NCBI RefSeq assembly: GCF_001647675.1
Contig: NZ_CP015594.1
Span: 1,488,001 to 1,552,000 of the forward strand
Length of the DNA stretch: 64,000 bases
Reading direction: 5' to 3'
Source of the DNA: Acinetobacter sp. NCu2D-2
Lineage (GTDB): Bacteria > Pseudomonadota > Gammaproteobacteria > Pseudomonadales > Moraxellaceae
Shown here piece by piece: positions 56,940 through 64,000 of this stretch. The notes below the pieces were generated by a model. It was not told the DNA's origin and searched no databases. It saw nothing but the letters and a program-made list of their open reading frames with translations. Positions within the stretch are counted from its first letter, which is position 1. Each line of letters starts with the position of its first letter. Position numbers and translations under genes: made by a program.

Positions 56940-57419
56940 TTATACACCGATTTTCTTAGGGTCTGTATTACCCAGCTCAGGCTGATCTAAAGCATCACGA
57001 CATTGTTTTTTATCTCGCTCATAATCGGCTTGTTTCTGATCTGCACCGCGCTCATTATTTAAAACAACACGCCCCCAAATTTCCAAATTGTTCAGCGCTT
57101 TTCGACAAAGTGCATATTTACCTTCAGTCACAGAATCGGTCATTTTGACATTAATACGCCAATCCGTACCGAGCTTACGTGCAGGTTTACGTACCTGATC
57201 TTCAATCAAGTTTAATTGCTTGTTATATACCAAGGCTTCGGTCTGATTCATTAACTCCCACGCTGCATGGGCATAAGCTGTCGCATCATTGGTTAATTTA
57301 GGTGCTGGCTTAATATCTACAGATTTATTGTCTGATTGATCTCCACCACACGCTTGTAACGTTAAACTCAGGCATATTACAGAAACAATAGAGAAACCAC
57401 GGGCGATGAACTTCATCAT
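56940..57419 (-). CDS. Hypothetical lipoprotein
   Basis: A 159-residue protein with a signal peptide and lipobox LQAC followed by GG (Cys at about residue 24). The mature domain is helical with many charged residues and two more cysteines (LCRKAL and QCRDAL) that probably form a disulfide. I recognise no function. ATG 57419 is chosen; a second ATG follows at once and a TTG precedes it. Confidence 0.75.
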   Translation of the reverse strand: MMKFIARGFSIVSVICLSLTLQACGGDQSDNKSVDIKPAPKLTNDATAYAHAAWELMNQTEALVYNKQLNLIEDQVRKPARKLGTDWRINVKMTDSVTEGKYALCRKALNNLEIWGRVVLNNERGADQKQADYERDKKQCRDALDQPELGNTDPKKIGV

Positions 57420-57525
57420 TTTCAAGCTCGATTAAACAAACAATAGCATCATATGCTAGTGAATTCGCGTAGAATACTCAATTGTCATTTGACCTATTGT
57501 TCAACTCTCCTAAAAAAGGTACGTC

Positions 57526-58278
57526 GTGTCCGTGCGAAGCTCTCCCCCTCAACAAGCTGCTGGTTTTTGGCAAGGTGCGAAGGATAGCCAGGCGATTATT
57601 TTTACTTATCTGCCTGTTTCATTTGCGTTTGGCGTGTCGGCCACACAATTTGGCTTTACTGCTTGGGAAGCCCTATTTTTATCCTGTTCCATGTATGCAG
57701 GTGCAAGTCAGTTTCTTGTGGTCGCATTATTGGGTAGCGGCACATCAATTTGGATGACTGCCCTTACCGTAATTGCATTAGATATTCGGCACTTGCTGTA
57801 CGGACCAGCGCTTAATAATTTGATTGCAAACAAACTCAACCTTAAAAAAACGGCGGTTTGGGCTTGGGGACTGACTGATGAAGTATTTGCTGCAGGCATG
57901 ATTAAACTCACCCAACGACGTCAGGAATGGTCAGAATCTTGGATGCTAGGTTTGAGTTTATTCAGCTGGATATCTTGGGCGCTTGGCTCTTTTCTTGGTG
58001 GACTTTTTGCAGATCAAGTCAGTCATTTACCGCAGTTCTTACAAGCTGCGCTTGATTTCTTGCTCCCTGCATTATTTCTAAGTTTCTTATTGGCAGCTTT
58101 TGAAAAGAAACATACTTTTGTTGTTGCCATTACCATTGTTGTCTCAGCCATTGCCTGCTACTTGATTGATCTTTCAGCAGCAATCTTTATTGGCATTAGT
58201 TCAGGTATCTTGGCTGGATTATTTAAGCATTATGTACTGAAACGCCACGATCCTGAACATATGGGAGATCAAGTATGA
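57526..58278 (+). CDS. azlC: AzlC-family branched-chain amino acid exporter subunit
   Basis: A 250-residue membrane protein with about six to seven helices; ITYLPVSFAFGV-type and FLSCSMYAGASQFL segments and ALDIRHLLYGPAL are characteristic of AzlC. With AzlD it exports branched-chain amino acids or analogues (also called YgaZ/YgaH). The start is a GTG at 57526 with AAAGG 6 nt upstream. It overlaps azlD by 4 nt. Confidence 0.9.
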   Translation: MSVRSSPPQQAAGFWQGAKDSQAIIFTYLPVSFAFGVSATQFGFTAWEALFLSCSMYAGASQFLVVALLGSGTSIWMTALTVIALDIRHLLYGPALNNLIANKLNLKKTAVWAWGLTDEVFAAGMIKLTQRRQEWSESWMLGLSLFSWISWALGSFLGGLFADQVSHLPQFLQAALDFLLPALFLSFLLAAFEKKHTFVVAITIVVSAIACYLIDLSAAIFIGISSGILAGLFKHYVLKRHDPEHMGDQV

Positions 58279-58616
58279 ATCTCGAAATTATCTTGGTGGG
58301 GATTATCGTCGGCATAGCTAACTTCTCATCACGCTTCGGTCCATTTTTTGTCATTCAAAAACTGCAACAAGGCAAACAACAGCGCGGTGCATTGTGGCTA
58401 AAGATTGCTTTAGGCGCGATCGGGATTTCGGCCATTAGTGCCATGTTAGTTGTTGCAACGCTTCCACCTCTCTTGGAAACACCAGACAAAAGCTTTGCCA
58501 TGTTAGTGGGTTTTATCGTTCTAGCAGGTTTATATTTCAAGTTTAAACGGATTGTATTAGCAACACTGACCGCAGCACTGACTTACGGTTTGGTCTACAC
58601 CTATTTTCCACTTTAA
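58275..58616 (+). CDS. azlD: AzlD-domain membrane protein
   Basis: A 113-residue partner of AzlC with three to four helices and the conserved NFSSRFGPFF near residue 17. ATGA overlap with azlC indicates translational coupling. Confidence 0.88.
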   Translation: MNLEIILVGIIVGIANFSSRFGPFFVIQKLQQGKQQRGALWLKIALGAIGISAISAMLVVATLPPLLETPDKSFAMLVGFIVLAGLYFKFKRIVLATLTAALTYGLVYTYFPL

Positions 58617-58640
58617 TAGCTGATGCCATGATGCTTTAGA

Positions 58641-58678
58641 TGCCTTATTTCAGAGTTTGATATATCTAAAATAAGGCA
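58641..58678. repeat. Imperfect 14-bp inverted repeat after azlCD
   Basis: TGCCTTATTTCAGA and TCTAAAATAAGGCA pair with one mismatch around a 10-nt loop, 25 nt after the azlD stop. No U-run follows directly, so it is a weak terminator or a regulatory site of purT. Confidence 0.45.
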
Positions 58679-58792
58679 AAGTTTATAAAAAAAATTGTTG
58701 GAATATATCATTAATTTATGTGAATCAGACCTAAACAAGACATTCAGTTCTGCTATGCTAAAACTCCATAAAATCAAGCATGGATGATTTAC

Positions 58793-59998
58793 ATGAGCGT
58801 GACGATTGGTACTCCACTACAAGCATCAGCATTTAAAGTTCTCTTGTTAGGGTCAGGCGAACTTGGTAAAGAAGTGGTGATTTCATTACAACGTTTGGGC
58901 GTTGAAGTCCATGCAGCAGACCGTTATGACAATGCCCCTGCGATGCAAGTTGCCCATCATGCTTACACCTTAAATATGGCAGATGCCAATGAGCTTAAAC
59001 AGCTCATTTTAAAAATTAAACCTAATCTGATCGTGCCTGAAATTGAAGCGATTGCGACACAAGTTTTGATTGAAGTTGAAGAGCAAAATCTGGCGACAGT
59101 CATCCCCTCTGCCAAAGCAGTGAACTTAACCATGAACCGTGAAGGAATTCGCCGTTTAGCTGCTGAAGAACTTGGTCTACCAACTTCTGCTTACCGATTT
59201 GCAAACAGTTTAGAATCATTCCGTGCAGCCTGTGACGATATCGGCTATCCAAACTTTGTAAAACCTGTAATGTCATCTTCAGGTAAAGGTCAGTCTCGGG
59301 TTAAAAGTTTTGACGAAGTCGATGCTGCTTGGGAATATGCGCAAACTGGCGGTCGTGTAAATCAAGGCACGGTGATTGTGGAATCACAAATTGACTTCGA
59401 TTTTGAAATTACATTGCTAACCGTTCGTGCAAAAAATCCAACCACAGGTGAAATCGAAACTTCATATTGTGACCCAATTGGTCACCGTCAGGATTCGGGT
59501 GACTATGTCGAAAGCTGGCAGCCTCAAGCCATGACACCTGCTGCTTTGGAAGAAGCCAAACGTATTGCCAATAAAGTAACCGTTGCTCTTGGTGGTTGCG
59601 GTATTTTTGGTGTTGAACTCTTTGTAAAAGGCGACAAAGTATGGTTTAGTGAAGTATCTCCTCGACCACACGATACAGGCTTAGTGACTCTAGCATCTCA
59701 ATTCCAAAGCGAATTTGAACTTCATGCGCGCGCAATTTTAGGCTTACCTGTGAATACAGCTCGCCATAGTGTTGCTGCAAGTGCTGTGATCTATGCGGGT
59801 GTCGATGATCAAAATCTCTCTTTTTCTGGCTTAAATCTTGCTTTAGCAGATGGCAATACTGACCTGCGCTTATTTGGCAAACCTGAAGGCTTTAAACGCC
59901 GCCGTATGGGTGTAGCCACTGCGCGTGCCGAGACGACAAATCAAGCACGTGAACTGGCAGCAAAAGCGGCAAGCCAAGTCAGTGTTCATCAAAACTAA
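58793..59998 (+). CDS. purT: Formate-dependent phosphoribosylglycinamide formyltransferase
   Basis: It makes formyl-GAR in purine synthesis using formate and ATP. The 401-residue ATP-grasp protein has the N-terminal [19 protein letters not shown], the ATP-binding [14 protein letters not shown] and the metal-binding [16 protein letters not shown] 58793 is chosen over the frame start at 58784. A 27-nt gap separates it from glnD, so they may be co-transcribed. Confidence 0.95.
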   Translation: MSVTIGTPLQASAFKVLLLGSGELGKEVVISLQRLGVEVHAADRYDNAPAMQVAHHAYTLNMADANELKQLILKIKPNLIVPEIEAIATQVLIEVEEQNLATVIPSAKAVNLTMNREGIRRLAAEELGLPTSAYRFANSLESFRAACDDIGYPNFVKPVMSSSGKGQSRVKSFDEVDAAWEYAQTGGRVNQGTVIVESQIDFDFEITLLTVRAKNPTTGEIETSYCDPIGHRQDSGDYVESWQPQAMTPAALEEAKRIANKVTVALGGCGIFGVELFVKGDKVWFSEVSPRPHDTGLVTLASQFQSEFELHARAILGLPVNTARHSVAASAVIYAGVDDQNLSFSGLNLALADGNTDLRLFGKPEGFKRRRMGVATARAETTNQARELAAKAASQVSVHQN

Positions 59999-60024
59999 TT
60001 TGCAAGACTAACGGACGACTGTAC

Positions 60025-62691
60025 ATGATCAATACCCATCCTTTGCTGAACTATGCAAAAAGTAACCATGACATTAAAGCCATCAACCAATGGCGCAGTG
60101 ATGTCGAATGCCAGTTACAGGAAAGTTTTGAAAATGGACAGTCGATTCGTGAAATTATTTTAGCGCGTTCAAATCTTATCGATGAAGCGTTGAAATTTTT
60201 ATGGACACATGCTGAACTTGAACAAAGCGATTTAGCGCTATTTGCAGTTGGCGGCTACGGTCGCCGTGAAATGCTGCCCTATTCCGATGTCGACATTATG
60301 ATCTTATCGGAAGATGAAATTAGCCCAGAACAAGAACAACTAATTTCCACTTTTATTTCTTCACTTTGGGATGTCGGTAACTTTAAACCTGGGATTAGCG
60401 TTCGTACCATCAAGGAATGTTTTCAACAAGCAAGTACCGATTTGACCGTTGCCACTTCACTCATTGAAGCACGTCTGATTATTGGTAATCAAACCCTTGC
60501 GAAATGGCCACGTCGAATCGTATCGCAAACATGGACTGATAAAACGTTCTTTGATGCCAAAATGGATGAGCAGCATAAACGCTATGCTCAACATAACAAT
60601 ACCGAAAGCAACCTAGAACCTGATATTAAGAATGCCCCAGGTGGGATTCGCGACATTAACCAAATCGGTTGGATCGCGAAACGCCACTTCCGTGTCAATC
60701 GTATTTATGACCTGGTACATTTAGGCTTTATTTCTGAATTTGAATTGGCTGTACTTGAAGAAGCTGAAAGTTTCTTATGGGAAATTCGTCATCATTTGCA
60801 CCGCTTAACCAAACGTGATGAAAACCGCCTCTTGTTCGATTATCAGCGTGAAATCGCGGCAAAATTTGGTTATGTCCGTGAAGAAGGTCATCATCAGAAT
60901 TATCCAATCGAACAATTCATGAAGCGCTATTATCGTACTGCGCAGCAGATTTCAAGTCTGAATGAAATGTTGTTGGCGTACTTTAATGAATCCGTGATTA
61001 CTCCACGCTTGCCAAATTACGAACGTCAAATTGAAGAAATTAATCATAATTTCAAATTAGTCGATGGCAAACTTGCGGTACAGCACCATAAAATTTTCTC
61101 TGAAAATCCAAGCGCGATTTTAGAAATCTTCTATTTATTGGCTAATCGCCCTGATATCGAAGGGATCCGTGCACGTACCTTACGATTATTGACGCTTGCG
61201 GCGAAGCGAATTGATCAAGCCTATCGGGATAATCCTGTACATCAAGCCTTGTTTATGGCGATTATCCGTTCACCACATCGTTTATACGAAACTTTAGTGG
61301 CAATGAAGCGTTATGGTGTATTGGGCAAATATATTCCTGCCTTTGGAAAAATCACCGGCTTGATGCAATACGACTTGTTCCATATCTACACCGTAGATGC
61401 ACATACACTTTTACTCCTTCGCAACCTAAACCGTTTTAAAGAACCTGAATTTGCCAAAGACTTCCCTGTAGTCAGCTCAGTGTTCCAGCGTTTAGCACGT
61501 CGTGACATCGTGTATTTAGCTGCGATTTTCCATGATATTGCCAAAGGTCGCGGTGGCGATCATAGCGAATTAGGTGCAGCAGATGCGATTGAATTTTGTC
61601 GTCAGCATGGCTTTACCGAACGTGAATGCAATTTGGTGGCATGGCTGATTCAAAACCATTTATTGATGTCGGTCACCTCACAGAAAAAAGATATTTCTGA
61701 TCCGGATATTGTCAAAGAATTTGCCGAAAAAATGGGCGACATGGAGCATTTAGATTATCTTTACTGCTTAACCGTGTCAGACATTAATGCGACGAACCCA
61801 TCGCTTTGGAATACGTGGCGTGCATCGCTCATGCGTCAACTTTATACCCATGCGCGTGACGTAATTCGTTCTGGTCTCGGTCGTCCTGTCGATTATCAAA
61901 TGCTGATTGAAGATACTAAATTTGCTGCAAGTGAATTATTGGTTCAGGACTTCTCCTTAAGTGATGTTGAAACCGTATGGCAAGAACTTGGGGATGACTA
62001 CTTCTTAAAAGAATCTGCGGATGAAATTGCATGGCATACCCGTGCCATTCTTGAACATGGCGATAACCCTGCACCCCTTGTTCTCATGCGTGCTCATCGT
62101 AAATATGCACAAGATGCGGTACAGATCTTTATTTACACCCAAGATCAACCTAACCTCTTTGCGACTACAGTTGCCATTTTAGACCGTATGAACCTTGATG
62201 TTCAGGATGCACGGATTATTACGGCAACCAAAGCATTTAGCCTTGATACCTATGTGGTATTAGACCGCTTTGGTACGTTGTTGACAGATCCTGAACGTGA
62301 AGAAAGTGTCATCAGTGCACTACAAGAAGCATTAAGCCATTCGGATAAATATCCTGGTCTTATGCAACGTCGTATTCCACGTCAGTTACGTCATTTCGAT
62401 ATTGAAAATACCGTGGATATCACCTTAAACGCTGCGTTAAATCAAAATATGGTTGAGATTGCCACTCTCGATCATCCCGGTTTACTTGCCAAAGTCGGTG
62501 GTTTGTTTATGATGCAAGGCTTAGACATTCACTCGGCTAAAATTGCCACCTTGGGTGAGCGCGCAGAAGATATCTTCTTCGTGACCAAAAAAGATGGCAA
62601 CCCAATGACTGATGAAGAATCCACATCATTCGCTACTGCCTTAAAAGCAGCATTGGATGAAGCTTCAAACCAAGTCAATGCACAACACTAA
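60025..62691 (+). CDS. glnD: Bifunctional uridylyltransferase/uridylyl-removing enzyme GlnD
   Basis: It senses glutamine and modifies the PII protein. The 888-residue protein has the nucleotidyltransferase motif [17 protein letters not shown] (about 74-90), the HD domain with [16 protein letters not shown] (near 510), and two C-terminal ACT domains (about 705-780 and 815-888). Length matches E. coli GlnD (890). No glnB or glnK is adjacent. Confidence 0.95.
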   Translation: MINTHPLLNYAKSNHDIKAINQWRSDVECQLQESFENGQSIREIILARSNLIDEALKFLWTHAELEQSDLALFAVGGYGRREMLPYSDVDIMILSEDEISPEQEQLISTFISSLWDVGNFKPGISVRTIKECFQQASTDLTVATSLIEARLIIGNQTLAKWPRRIVSQTWTDKTFFDAKMDEQHKRYAQHNNTESNLEPDIKNAPGGIRDINQIGWIAKRHFRVNRIYDLVHLGFISEFELAVLEEAESFLWEIRHHLHRLTKRDENRLLFDYQREIAAKFGYVREEGHHQNYPIEQFMKRYYRTAQQISSLNEMLLAYFNESVITPRLPNYERQIEEINHNFKLVDGKLAVQHHKIFSENPSAILEIFYLLANRPDIEGIRARTLRLLTLAAKRIDQAYRDNPVHQALFMAIIRSPHRLYETLVAMKRYGVLGKYIPAFGKITGLMQYDLFHIYTVDAHTLLLLRNLNRFKEPEFAKDFPVVSSVFQRLARRDIVYLAAIFHDIAKGRGGDHSELGAADAIEFCRQHGFTERECNLVAWLIQNHLLMSVTSQKKDISDPDIVKEFAEKMGDMEHLDYLYCLTVSDINATNPSLWNTWRASLMRQLYTHARDVIRSGLGRPVDYQMLIEDTKFAASELLVQDFSLSDVETVWQELGDDYFLKESADEIAWHTRAILEHGDNPAPLVLMRAHRKYAQDAVQIFIYTQDQPNLFATTVAILDRMNLDVQDARIITATKAFSLDTYVVLDRFGTLLTDPEREESVISALQEALSHSDKYPGLMQRRIPRQLRHFDIENTVDITLNAALNQNMVEIATLDHPGLLAKVGGLFMMQGLDIHSAKIATLGERAEDIFFVTKKDGNPMTDEESTSFATALKAALDEASNQVNAQH

Positions 62692-62714
62692 CTTTAAATG
62701 TTTGGTAATTTTTC

Positions 62715-63884
62715 ATGAACTCTAGTCTGTCTCTATTGCATCCATATCCTTTTGAAAAGTTGAATAAACTTTTTGCGGATATTCAGCCTGCAAATATGCC
62801 TTTAATTCCGCTATCTATTGGCGAACCAAAGCATCCAGCACCTGAGTTTGTGAAACAAGCCATTAGCGATAACTTCAAGCATTTATCGACATACCCAAAC
62901 TCAAAAGGTTTGCCTGAATTACGTGAAAGCATTGCACAATGGTTATCACGTCGGTTCAAGCTCAACACTATTAGCGCTGAAAGCCAAGTATTGCCCGTTT
63001 CAGGAACACGTGAAGCGCTGTTCTCTTTTGTACAAGCTTTGGTAAACCGTGATGAAGCCCCTTATGTGGTCATGCCGAATCCGTTTTATCAAATTTATGA
63101 AGGTGCGACCCTACTTGCAGGCGCTAAACCGTATTTCATCAACTGTACTGAAGAAAATGATTACCTCGGTGATTTTGATGCTGTTCCTGCAGAAGTTTGG
63201 GAAAAAACAGCCTTATTATTTGTGTGCACACCAGGCAATCCAACAGGTGCAGTGTTATCTAAAGAGCAATTCAAAAAATTGATTGCGCTTTCTGACCAAT
63301 ATAATTTTGTCATTGCTTCTGACGAATGCTATTCAGAATTATGGTTTGATGAAGCACCTGTCGGCTTACTCGAAGTGTGTGCTGAAATCGGTCGAAATGA
63401 CTACAAAAATTGTGTCGTTTTCCATTCACTTTCAAAACGCTCTAACTTACCGGGTATGCGTTCAGGCTTTGTCGCAGGTGATGCAACGCTGCTTAAACCT
63501 TATTTACAGTTCCGTACTTATCACGGCGCTGCAATGCCTGTTCAACATCAACTTGCGTCTATTGCTGCGTGGAATGACGAAACTCACGTTGAAGAAAACC
63601 GTGTGCAATACCGTGCGAAATTTGATTTATTCCAACGCGAACTTGGTCATCTATTGCCACTCAAAAAACCAGATGCAGGTTTCTACTACTGGTTAAAAGT
63701 GGATAACGATGAGGAATTTGCAAAAATGCTCATGGAAAAAGCACACATTAAAGTATTACCAGGTCGCTATTTATCACGTGATACTGAACAAGGTAATCCG
63801 GGTGAAAATCATGTTCGCCTTGCACTTGTGGCTGATATTGCACAGTGTGAAGAAGTGGTCAAACGCTTGAAAGCAATTTTATAA
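62715..63884 (+). CDS. dapC: Succinyldiaminopimelate transaminase (class I aminotransferase)
   Basis: A 389-residue PLP enzyme; the lysine that binds PLP is in SLSKRSNLPGMRSGF, with NPFYQIYEGA, CTPGNPTGA and SDECYSELWFD blocks before it. Position after glnD matches the dapC of other gammaproteobacteria, where it serves lysine and diaminopimelate synthesis. A general aspartate-type aminotransferase is the alternative. It begins 23 nt after glnD. Confidence 0.87.
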   Translation: MNSSLSLLHPYPFEKLNKLFADIQPANMPLIPLSIGEPKHPAPEFVKQAISDNFKHLSTYPNSKGLPELRESIAQWLSRRFKLNTISAESQVLPVSGTREALFSFVQALVNRDEAPYVVMPNPFYQIYEGATLLAGAKPYFINCTEENDYLGDFDAVPAEVWEKTALLFVCTPGNPTGAVLSKEQFKKLIALSDQYNFVIASDECYSELWFDEAPVGLLEVCAEIGRNDYKNCVVFHSLSKRSNLPGMRSGFVAGDATLLKPYLQFRTYHGAAMPVQHQLASIAAWNDETHVEENRVQYRAKFDLFQRELGHLLPLKKPDAGFYYWLKVDNDEEFAKMLMEKAHIKVLPGRYLSRDTEQGNPGENHVRLALVADIAQCEEVVKRLKAIL

Positions 63885-63898
63885 AATTTAAATCCTAA

Positions 63899-63923
63899 AA
63901 AAGCCGATTTAATATCGGCTTTT
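63899..63923. terminator. Terminator after dapC
   Basis: AAAAGCCGAT and ATCGGCTTTT pair around a 5-nt loop with a long U-run; it also fits the convergent gene at the right edge. Confidence 0.88.
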
Positions 63924-63924
63924 T

Positions 63925-64000
63925 TTATTTCAAATCAATCACATGTTCAAGTTCATAGACGACATTTGGATCAAATCCTTTTAGCGGCTGCACACTTGAA
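63925..64000 (-). CDS. Unidentified gene, only the last 24 codons in the window
   Basis: On the minus strand an open frame enters from the right edge and stops at TAA 63925-63927. The visible end (QPLKGFDPNVVYELEHVIDLK) shows no recognisable motif. Coding is likely because a shared terminator follows. Confidence 0.5.
   Translation of the reverse strand, partial: SSVQPLKGFDPNVVYELEHVIDLK

Overview
The window is chromosomal DNA of a low-GC gammaproteobacterium that looks like an Acinetobacter or close Moraxellaceae relative. The reasons are an Hfq with a very long glycine-rich tail, the Pseudomonas/Acinetobacter-type amgK-murU pair beside lptD-surA, a stand-alone bioB, and A+T-rich spacers with many hairpin terminators. 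No plasmid backbone, prophage, CRISPR array or defence island is visible. Most of the window is housekeeping genes. Two insertion sequences and several small or unrecognised genes are the accessory content.

Layout. 1-7.9 kb (minus): a tight block transcribed rsmG, parA, parB, exbB, exbD, msbA, lpxK, kdsB, holB (holB runs off the left edge), joining chromosome partitioning to lipid A/Kdo supply and envelope energisation. 7.9-13.5 kb: amgK-murU (cell-wall sugar recycling) diverge from lptD-surA (outer-membrane assembly). 13.6-17.6 kb (minus): tsaE-mutL-miaA-hfq. 17.7-22.2 kb: two pseudouridine synthases, an orphan RelB/DinJ-like protein with an operator-like palindrome, a GNAT acetyltransferase, a DUF441 membrane protein and an MFS transporter. 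22.3-32.2 kb (minus): a PIF1-like helicase, a large PcfJ-like protein, an acyltransferase with a FabH-like ketosynthase, and hrpA. 32.2-38.2 kb: ahpC and ahpF, separated by an IS30-family element, a zinc-ribbon metallopeptidase, a KTSC protein and a DUF1653 protein.

38.2-48.7 kb: small zinc-ribbon and basic proteins, a LysE exporter, FxsA, ruvC, nnrDE diverging from queG, bioB, small ORFs, tRNA-Ile2(CAU), an intact-looking IS3-family element and an acyltransferase. 48.9-58.6 kb: a YebC-family regulator, an Lrp-type regulator, a 792-residue repeat protein with six exact-length 38-residue repeats, a GST, ychF, an Mpo1-like protein, a Crp-like regulator, two lipoproteins and azlCD. 58.8-64 kb: purT, glnD and dapC, then the 3' end of an unidentified gene.

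The least explained items are the repeat protein at 50.6-53.0 kb, the PcfJ-like protein at 24-26 kb, the RelB-like/GNAT neighbourhood with its palindrome, and three very small ORFs found by hand. I did not find a clear multi-gene novel system. All functional names rest on motif recognition, without any database search.
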